A DNA stretch of 64,000 bases, taken from NCBI RefSeq assembly GCF_000321225.1, contig NW_004450302.1:1009173-1073172 (forward strand), given 5' to 3'. The DNA comes from Odobenus rosmarus divergens. Lineage: Eukaryota; Chordata; Mammalia; Carnivora; Odobenidae. The notes under the pieces are model-generated. The model was not told the origin of the DNA. It made no database searches and worked only from the letters and a program-made list of their open reading frames with translations. A program made the translations under genes and the position numbers. Positions 56,703-64,000 of this stretch are shown piece after piece; position 1 is the stretch's first letter, and every line of letters starts with the position of its first letter.

Positions 56703-56947
56703 GGGCACCTGGGTAGGGCAGTCTGTTGAGTGTCTGACTTTTGGTTTCCACTCCAGGCAGTTTCCACTCCGGTTGTAATCTTGGGGTCACGGGATGGAGC
56801 CCGAAATCAAGCTCCAGGCTCAGCGCAGAGTCTGCTTAGGATTCTCTCTCCCCCCCTCTGCCCTTCCCCCAGTCACACATGTGTGCACATGCCCATGCAT
56901 GCTTTTTCTCTCTCTCTCACAAATAAATAAATCTTTTTTTTAAAAAA
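56703..56947 (+). repeat. CAN-SINE, diverged
   Basis: Plus copy with a rearranged head (CACTCCAGGCAGTTTCCACT duplication). The 19-bp target-site duplication AGAAAATCCCAAAGAATCA is at 56684-56702 and 56948-56966. Confidence 0.95.
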
Positions 56948-58897
56948 AGAAAATCCCAAAGAATCAACAAAAAACATCTTGGAATTAAGCAATTACAGTA
57001 AGATCACAGGATATGAGGTTAATATACAAAAGCCAATTGCCTTCCTAAATACCAGCAATGAACATCTGGATTTTGAAATTTAAAAAATACAATGTAATTT
57101 ATATTTGCATCAAAAACTTTAAATATTTAGACATAAATCTAAGAAAATATGTACAGGATCTATGTGAGGAGAACTACAAAACTCTGATTAAATAAATCAA
57201 AGAAAATTTAAATAAACAGAGAGCTATTCCATGTTCGTAGATAGGAAGACTTGATATATTTAAGATGTCAATTTTCCCCAATGCAACCTACAGATTTAAT
57301 GCAATTCCAACCAAACTCCCAGCAAGTTATTTGGTGGTTATCAACACACTGATTCTAAAGTTTATATGGAAAGCCAAAGATCCAGAATAACACAATACTA
57401 AAGAAGAACAAAGTCAGAGGACTGATACTAACCAAATTTAAGATTTACTATACAGCAATCAAGACACCATGGTATTAATGAAAGGATAGACAAATTGATA
57501 AATGGAGCAGAATAGAGAACCCAGACATAGACTCACACAAATATAGTCAACTGATCATTGACAAAGGGGCAAAGGCAATTCAATGGAGGAAAGATAGTCT
57601 TTTCAACAAATGATGTTGGAACTGTACATCCATATGTAAAAAATGAATCTAGACACACAACTTATACTCTTCACAAAAAACTAATTGTTAGACTTAAATG
57701 TAAAACATGAAACTATTTAACTTCTAGAATATAACAGGAGAAAATCTAGATGACTGTGGGTTTGGTGAAGAGTTTCTAGGTATGACACCAAAAGCATGAT
57801 CCATGAAAAAAAAAAACTGGTAAGTTGGACTTTACTAAAATTAGAAACTTCTGCTTGATGAAAGACACTGTTAAAAGAGTGAAGAGAAAGAATGGGAGAA
57901 AATATTTGTAAAACATGTATCTGAGAAGGAATTTGTAGCTAAAATATACAAAGAACTCTTAGAACTCAGCAATAAGAGAATAAACAATCCAATAAAAAAT
58001 GAACAAAGATCTGGACACCTAACCAAAGAAGATATACAAATAAACATATGAAAGATGTTCTGCATCAGATGTCATTAGAGAATTTCAAATTAAAACAACA
58101 ATGAAATTCTACTATATACCTATTAGAATGGCAAAATCCAAAAAACTGAAAATACCAAATGCTGGTAAGGATGAGAGGCAACAAGAACATATTCATTGCT
58201 GGTGAGAATGTAAAATGGTAAACCAATTTGGGAATTTCTTACAAAACTGAACATAATCTTACCATACAATCCAGCAATCATGCTCCTAGATATTTATGCA
58301 ATTGAGTTGAAAACTTAAGTCCACACAAAAGCCTGCACACAAATGTTTTCAGCAGCTTTATTCATAATCACCAAAAACTGGAAGCAACCAAGATGGCCTT
58401 CATACAACCATACAATGGGATATTATTCAGCAATAAAAAATGATCAAGTCACAAAAGACATGGAGGAACCTTAAATGTATATTGCTAAGTGAAAGAAGCC
58501 AGCCTGAAAAGTCTACATACTGTATAATTCCAAGTACATGACATTTTGGCAAAGGCAAAACCAGAGAGACATTAAAAAAATCAGTAGTGTCAAGGGTTCT
58601 GGAGCAAGAGGGAGAGATGAATAAGTAAAGCACAAGGGATTTTTAGGGTGGTGCAACTATTCTGTATGAAACTGTAAAGGTAAACACAAGGCATTATGCA
58701 TTTGTCAAAACACATACAACTGTATAACACAAAGAAGGAACGTTAATGTAAACTATGAACTATAGTTAATAATAGTATCAACTTTGGTTCATTACTTGTA
58801 ACAAATTTATCACACTGATGCAAGAAGTTAATAGTAGGGGAAATTGGGGAGGGGTGAGGGTATACGAAACTATGTAATATCTGCTCAATTATTCTAT

Positions 58898-59107
58898 AAA
58901 TCTTTTTCTTTTTTTTTTAAAGATTTTATTTATTTAGTTGACAGAGAGAGACACAGCGAGAGAGGGAACACAAGCAGGGGGAGTGGGAGAGGGAGAAGCA
59001 GGCTTCCCACCGAGCAGGGAGCCCAATGTGGGGCTCAATCCCAGGACCCTGGGATCATGACCTGAGATGAAGGCAGACGCTTAATGACTGAGCCACCCAG
59101 GCGCCCC
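58898..59107 (-). repeat. CAN-SINE
   Basis: Minus copy inserted in the L1 3' UTR; L1 phrases resume after it (ATCTAACACTACACTTTTAA). Likely target duplication AATCT or ATCT. Confidence 0.93.
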
Positions 59108-59268
59108 ATCTAACACTACACTTTTAAAACTAATTATTTAAAAAACAAACTAAAAGCAAAGGGACCAAAAGAAACAACTTTTTTAGTTCTAATTACAAAG
59201 GTAATATATATGCCTTATATCATATCAGAGTGATTTCAAACAAATTAATATATGGAAAGTATAAAATT

Positions 59269-59274
59269 TTTATT
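59269..59274 (-). terminator. ZPBP2: Candidate poly(A) signal of ZPBP2
   Basis: AATAAA on the minus strand about 340 bases after the ZPBP2 stop. AT-rich context allows other choices. Confidence 0.4.
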
Positions 59275-59612
59275 ATATTATACTTTGCTACTCTTCTTGA
59301 CCTTAATATAGGCTTAGGTACAGAGCAACAGATTCAGTTTGTAAACAGCAAAACATATTTCACTGAAAATCGTCCACTAATACACTTCCCTTTGTCCACT
59401 GGAGATATTAGATTCCTTCTTAGAAATGCCATGTCAACTATCATTTTAAAGTTTCTAAAATGTATGTTTTCCAATGTTTTGGTCTTATTGGTCTTATTTA
59501 ATGGATCTCTGATGCTCCGGGATGTGAACAAATTATCTTACGTTCCCCACCTCCACAAGCAAGCAACAATACTTTCACCTCTAGTCTTCATAATATGATT
59601 TTTGTTTGAAGT

Positions 59613-59707
59613 TTATGTGCAAGATTTAGCTCCATAAATATGGACGGAAATGCAGCTCTGACAAGTAACATCAACATCAGGACTAAAAGTCCCAGGACTA
59701 CAAACCA
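59613..59707 (-). CDS. ZPBP2: ZPBP2 last coding exon, shortened tail
   Basis: Acceptor TTTCCTTTGCAG before 59707. Reads [17 protein letters not shown] and ends GAKSCT with TAA at 59613-59615. Two bases of phase are shared with the exon at 60273-60453. Confidence 0.9.
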
Positions 59708-62700
59708 CTGCAAAGGAAAAATATGGAGTAGTTTACTATCATGTCAGTTAGAAGTATTTTATACCAGTAATATAAATCTTGCCTTTAGTATCACACTGTT
59801 TCTATACCTATGTTATACTGAGTAATGTTTAGCCAATTAAGTTGTGGAAGATTATTTATGAGTTTGAAACATTGTAATTTGATGATCTGAAAGGTAGGAG
59901 AAAGTTAGAATCCTATTTTTTCCTTTAATATCAGCATTTTACAGTATCTTCTTCAGTGCCCCATTTATGAGTTCCTATTTCTAGGAAAAAGCAATTCTGT
60001 TTTCTAGATAGGACCATTCTGTTGTTTTCCTTTGTAGCATAGCAGCTTAACTCAGAACACTATAGAAATGTTTTATAAAACAGAAGAGTGCATTAGGAAG
60101 AATTAATACACATGAGGATGATTATATTTAGAAATTTGGGCTTTGAATTTTTACTTCCCTTTAACTAAATATAACTTATTGTGAAAGAATCACTATATTC
60201 AATTATCCTAAGGGAATTACTATTCTTCTGACTATATAACCTAAATATTTAATATTTATATTTTATAATTACCGCAACAGCTAGCGCAATTACTGTGTAG
60301 ACCTTCATTTTTTCCAAAGCCTGGACGACAGCTATCCACACGTATTACTTGAAAACTGTGATCCACAAAATGCATAGCTGGTATAGTTTTATTAAAGTCA
60401 TGGTAGTAAATATATGCTTGGCTCCGGAAAAATTCTTCTATCCGATCTCTTGCCTAAGATTTTAAAATACCAGAAAGAAGTACAATAACTAAATTGTGAA
60501 CCAAATTTATCCTCCTGTATCAGAGGCAATGAAATATAGTATAAACATGTCATGCTTCATCCAACAGATGAATTCCTGAAAAGTTGTGTGTTAATACTAA
60601 GATTAGTCTAGCCTTGACCTTATCAATTATTGTCAATTCATATGTATAATAGTTAAGAAAAATTAAATGGAGGTTTAAATTATTTGCAGCATGTCTATTT
60701 CATGTATGGATAACTGAGAGTTCATTATTTCTAATTCCAAAGAGTCAAGCAAAATGGAAACCAAAACTGTTCTCTAATCAGCATTACAAACCAATGACAT
60801 AATTTTTATTTTTTGAACACAGAGTTTAATAATAACTAATATTAACTGAGTGCTTTCCATAAGCCATGCACAATATTAAGGGTATTAATGGGCTCAGGAA
60901 CTAGATCAGGAGAGTAAAGGGAGTTTTTAGACTATGCCCTTAGCCTCTGAGAATGGCAGAGGGGAAAGCAACAATTATGACCAGCAGAGATACAATTTTG
61001 GAAGAACTACTGGTTTAACCTAGGATTCCATGATTGTGAGGCTATTCTTCAAGCTGCTACTTAGTTACCATCTGGGAAACAAAAACCAGGGACCCATCCT
61101 TCCATCATAGAAAAAATACATAGTATTAACCTGGGGAGCTATATATTATTCTAGATGTATTATTCCAAAACATCTTGTTATAGCCGACTCTCACAATCTC
61201 TGCTTAAAAAACTGAAACCAAATATCAATACTTTACATTTTTTAAAATAGTAATTTAAATCTACTTGCTTAGAATGTCTGTTATTAATATTCACAACATG
61301 GAGAAATCGATTTTTGAAGAAACATTTAAATTAATAAGATGAAATATTTACAAAAATTTTTACACATCTTTATTAACTATTCAAATACTTCATCTTCATT
61401 AACTATTCAAATACTTTCCCCTTACACTGAAATTCTCACCTGGAGGATATTATGATTAGTGATATCTTCACAGTCAGCAGAATCATTGCATGCACCTTTC
61501 CACCCTGGTGCAAAAGGATTAACTGGAGAGGAAAAGAATGGTATCTTCACAAAAGAATTCTAAAAAGTTCCAACCATTCCAATAAAGCTTTGAATGCTGA
61601 ATTCAGTATGTATGCATGTATGTGTTTAATCTATCTAATCCTAGTAATAAAGTGCACAATTTGAATAATTTATACATTATGATTTCACTCCATCTGGGGG
61701 CTAATCAAAGTAACTACAATGAATGGAAATCAATTTGGTTTGGTTCCTCTTTTTTTTTTTAAAGATTTTATTTATTTATTTGACAGAGAGAGACACAGCA
61801 AGAGAGGGAACACAAGCAGGGGGAGTGGGAGAGGGAGAAGCAGGCTTCCCGCTGAGCAGGGAGCCCGATGCGGGGCTCGATCCCAGGACCCCGGGATCAT
61901 GACCTGAGCCGAAGGCAGACGCTTAACGACTGAGCCACCCAGGCGCCCCTGGTTCCTCTCTTTTAATAGGTTCTTTTCAAAAACACAATTTAAGTTTTTA
62001 GGAATTTATAAATTAAATATTGGCTGGATAGTATTTATGAAATGATACTGACTTCTAAAAGATAAGCAACAATACTGGGGTGCTTGGTTGGCTCAGTCGG
62101 CAGAGCATGCAACTCTTGACGTTAAGGTTGTGAATTCAAGCCCCACATTGAGCGTGGAGCCTATTTAAAAAAATAAGTAATGGGGCGCCTGGGTGGCTCA
62201 GTTGGTTAAGCGACTGCCTTCGGCTCAGGTCACGATCCTGGAGTCCCGGGATCGAGTCCCGCATCGGGCTCCCTGCTGAGCAGGGAGTCTGCTTCTCCCT
62301 CTGACCCTCTTCCCTCTCGTGCTCTCTCTCATTCTCTCTCTGTCAAATAAATAAATAAAATCTTAAAAAAAAAAATCTTTAAAAAAAAATAAATAAAATA
62401 AAAAATAAAAAAATAAGTAAAAAAATAAAAGATAAGCAACAATATATCATTGTTTAAAGTAAATAATTAATATATTAATTTTTAAAACCTTAACCAGGCT
62501 AGAACCAACAAAATACTTTAGTACTTAACAAATATTTAAGGCTTACTATTTTGTGAGATAGCTCACATTAAAGAAATGTTAATTTTTTTTTCTTTACCTT
62601 GAAAGGCTATAAATAGCTCATGCATGAGGCCATGTTTGGGAATTTTAACAAAATGGCATTTATATGATGGTTCTATGACATGGCATGACAAATCAGAGAT

Positions 62701-63593
62701 TAAATTATCCAAGATTTTCTTCAGCACTCTAAAAAGCAGGTCATTGTATCTTCCTTGACAAGACTTTGTGGTAAAACGTACAGCCATCTGATATGAATAA
62801 TCAGGTTCCCGATAGGCTTTAAAAAATGATGAGAATAAAAACAATTGTGCTTAGCATTGTGTTACTAAACAATTTGCAAATAACATGTAATATTAAATCT
62901 CATTAATCTTGCAAATCAGCATAGAAATTTATCTAATAAAATGTTTTATCAGTTTGTCCTCAAAAAATATACAAAACTAATAACTTTAATGAAAAAAGGT
63001 TGTTTTCATCTGATGTTATCTACTCAATACAAGAGAAGAAATGGCTGGATATATATATAGATAAGTTAAAAGTATAAAAAAAATAAGATGGGCGAATGTT
63101 TAATTTGCAGAAAGTGTCATTGCTGTCAGCACAGTCCAGTGAAAAGGATCATCAATTTGCTTTTATAGAATTAAACATCAGTTTTAAATGACCTGGCAAA
63201 ATTGTGGTAAAGTAGATTGTTCAGATGGTGGGAAGTGGGAGGCTGAAAGAGGATTATTTAGGACACAGTATCTAGATATCAATTTAAGAGTTTGCATGGT
63301 CAAATACGCCAAAATACTCCATAAGTCATAATGATTATATACAACAGACTCATATTCACTAAATGAAGAGACCATACATTTAATTCTTAACCAAACTAAA
63401 TGTATAAGTTAAAATGTGCCCATATTCTTACCAAAGATCATAAAGTCATATCTCTGCTTTACTATCGTTTCTTCTTGAGTTTCCGCTCTGACAGTCTTAT
63501 AAGAAAGAGTACATGTGTAAAGTCCAGAAAAAGCCTCCAGAAAATCTTCCATCATCAGCTTTCCTGTTTTAGTTATATTTATTTGATTATTTC
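59613..63593 (-). CDS. ZPBP2: Zona pellucida-binding protein 2, last five exons
   Basis: Five minus-strand coding exons join in phase: 63432-63593, 62598-62816, 61440-61522, 60273-60453 and 59613-59707. They encode the C-terminal part of ZPBP2, a secreted/acrosomal sperm protein needed for normal acrosome shape and zona binding. Recognisable segments are [80 protein letters not shown] and the cysteine-rich SCRPGFGKN...NCASCC...VTCQSC tail. All junctions are GT-AG. The 5' exons are outside the window. The stop follows GAKSCT, which seems about 15 residues earlier than in human. The position beyond GSDMB and opposite strand to it match human 17q21. Confidence 0.95.
60273..60453 (-). CDS. ZPBP2: ZPBP2 exon (Cys-rich part)
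   Basis: Acceptor AAAATCTTAG and donor TTGCG|GTAATT; 181 bases. Encodes [20 protein letters not shown] through [19 protein letters not shown]. Confidence 0.94.
60460..61438 (-). other. ZPBP2: ZPBP2 intron
   Basis: AT-rich intronic sequence; no exon or well-defined repeat recognised. A faint MIR hint occurs near 60840 (ATTAACTGAGTGCTTTCC). Confidence 0.6.
61440..61522 (-). CDS. ZPBP2: ZPBP2 exon
   Basis: 83 bases; acceptor TTTTCCTCTCCAG and donor CAG|GTGAGA. Encodes [20 protein letters not shown] and ends in phase 0. Confidence 0.95.
61751..61949 (-). repeat. CAN-SINE
   Basis: Minus copy in a ZPBP2 intron. Target-site duplication TGGTTCCTCT at 61741-61750 and 61950-61959. Confidence 0.96.
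62078..62175 (+). repeat. Older tRNA-derived SINE
   Basis: TGGGGTGCTTGGTTGGCTCA to GGAGCCTATTTAAAA. The flanking AAAAGATAAGCAACAATA recurs at about 62425 after the nested copy, showing that both SINEs lie within one original target duplication. Confidence 0.9.
62181..62376 (+). repeat. CAN-SINE nested in an older SINE's tail
   Basis: Full-length plus copy (GACTGCC/CCCTCTGACC subtype) inserted in the A-rich tail of the older SINE; a long mixed A/T tail continues to about 62425. Confidence 0.95.
62598..62816 (-). CDS. ZPBP2: ZPBP2 exon
   Basis: 219 bases; acceptor ATTTTTTAAAG and donor CAAG|GTAAAG. Encodes [19 protein letters not shown] through [18 protein letters not shown] and HELFIAFQ, fully open. 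Confidence 0.96.
63432..63593 (-). CDS. ZPBP2: ZPBP2 exon
   Basis: 162 bases; acceptor TTTAG and donor TTTG|GTAAGA. Encodes [20 protein letters not shown] and [10 protein letters not shown], part of the Ig-like region (tyrosine-x-cysteine). The first codon shares a base with an exon outside the window. Confidence 0.93.
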
Positions 63594-63790
63594 CTAAACA
63601 GAAATAGAAATTACTTGGTTATTTAACATATAACAATTCAAACATTATTTAGTAAACTTGGGGTTATAAATAAATACAAAACTTAAAAAATTAATGAATT
63701 ATTGAACTTCAAGAATTCAAAAAAATCTTAATTCTGTTATTACTCTATGGAAAACCACATAAGATAAGTACACTTTTAAAATATATTTTG

Positions 63791-64000
63791 GGGACGCCTG
63801 GGTGGCTCAGTTGGTTAAGCAGCTGCCTTCGGCTCAGGTCATGATGCCTGGGTTCTGGGATCAAGCCTGGCATCAGGCTCCCTGCTCAGCGGCGGTCTGC
63901 TTCTCCCTCTGCCTGCTGCTCCCCCAGCTTGTGCTCTCTCTGGCAAATAAATGAATAAGATCTTAAATATATATATATACATATATATATATATACATAT
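63791..64000 (+). repeat. CAN-SINE with (AT)n tail
   Basis: Plus copy (GGGACGCCTGGGTGGCTCAG) with tail GAATAAGATCTTAAAT passing into an (ATAC/AT)n run that reaches the window edge. Confidence 0.94.

Larger units (their letters stand above)
56105..59160 (+). mobile_element. L1 ORF2 3' part and 3' end
   Basis: Sense L1 running from the reverse transcriptase end (CAAAAGGGATTTATTC, GCAGAAAAAGCATTTGG) through GGATATTATTCAGCAATAAA near 58420 to the 3' UTR (CTCAATTATTCTATAAATCT near 58890). Broken by stops; two SINEs sit inside. Confidence 0.85.

Overview
This is a vertebrate nuclear DNA window from a carnivore. About thirty tRNA-derived CAN-SINE (SINEC) copies carry the GCGCCTGGGTGGCTCAG head, a (TC)n stretch and an AATAAAATCTT-type tail. 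Their consensus is not the dog SINEC_Cf type and looks arctoid (bear, seal or mustelid group); that species reading is inference. Carnivore-type L1 3' ends are also present. Nothing bacterial is seen: genes are split by introns.

By protein content the window is the locus syntenic with human 17q21 (GSDMA-LRRC3C-ORMDL3-GSDMB-ZPBP2), read in the opposite direction to the human map. Left to right: a decayed gasdermin at the GSDMA position (about 3.2-5.9 kb, minus); LRRC3C with one intact coding exon (10787-11551, minus); a 10-kb intergenic stretch; ORMDL3 with a CpG-island promoter and all three coding exons intact (about 22.0-28.6 kb, plus); a GSDMB relic (31.8-40.1 kb, plus); a 19-kb repeat-rich desert of L1, CAN-SINE and endogenous retrovirus debris (40.2-59.2 kb); and the last five exons of ZPBP2 (59.6-63.6 kb, minus), whose 5' exons lie beyond the right edge.

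The main result is that both gasdermin loci appear dead while the three other genes in the block are intact. GSDMB keeps recognisable exons with usable splice sites and an intact first coding exon. It also has an in-frame TGA late in the N-terminal domain, an in-frame TAG in a linker exon, a length change and a stop in the next exon, a one-base loss in the last exon and a missing GT donor after the second coding exon. The GSDMA-position relic has in-frame TGA and TAG codons in two exons that still align with the gasdermin C-terminal domain. An intact GSDMA could still lie left of the window.

Other points of note: two ACTACAACTCCCAG elements and a palindromic TGACGTCA upstream of ORMDL3, a perfect 147-bp tandem duplication in the LRRC3C 3' UTR, several other short duplications, a 284-bp direct repeat of unknown origin, and a probable early stop in the ZPBP2 C-terminal tail. 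No RNA gene other than SINE-borne tRNA relics, and no CRISPR, was found.
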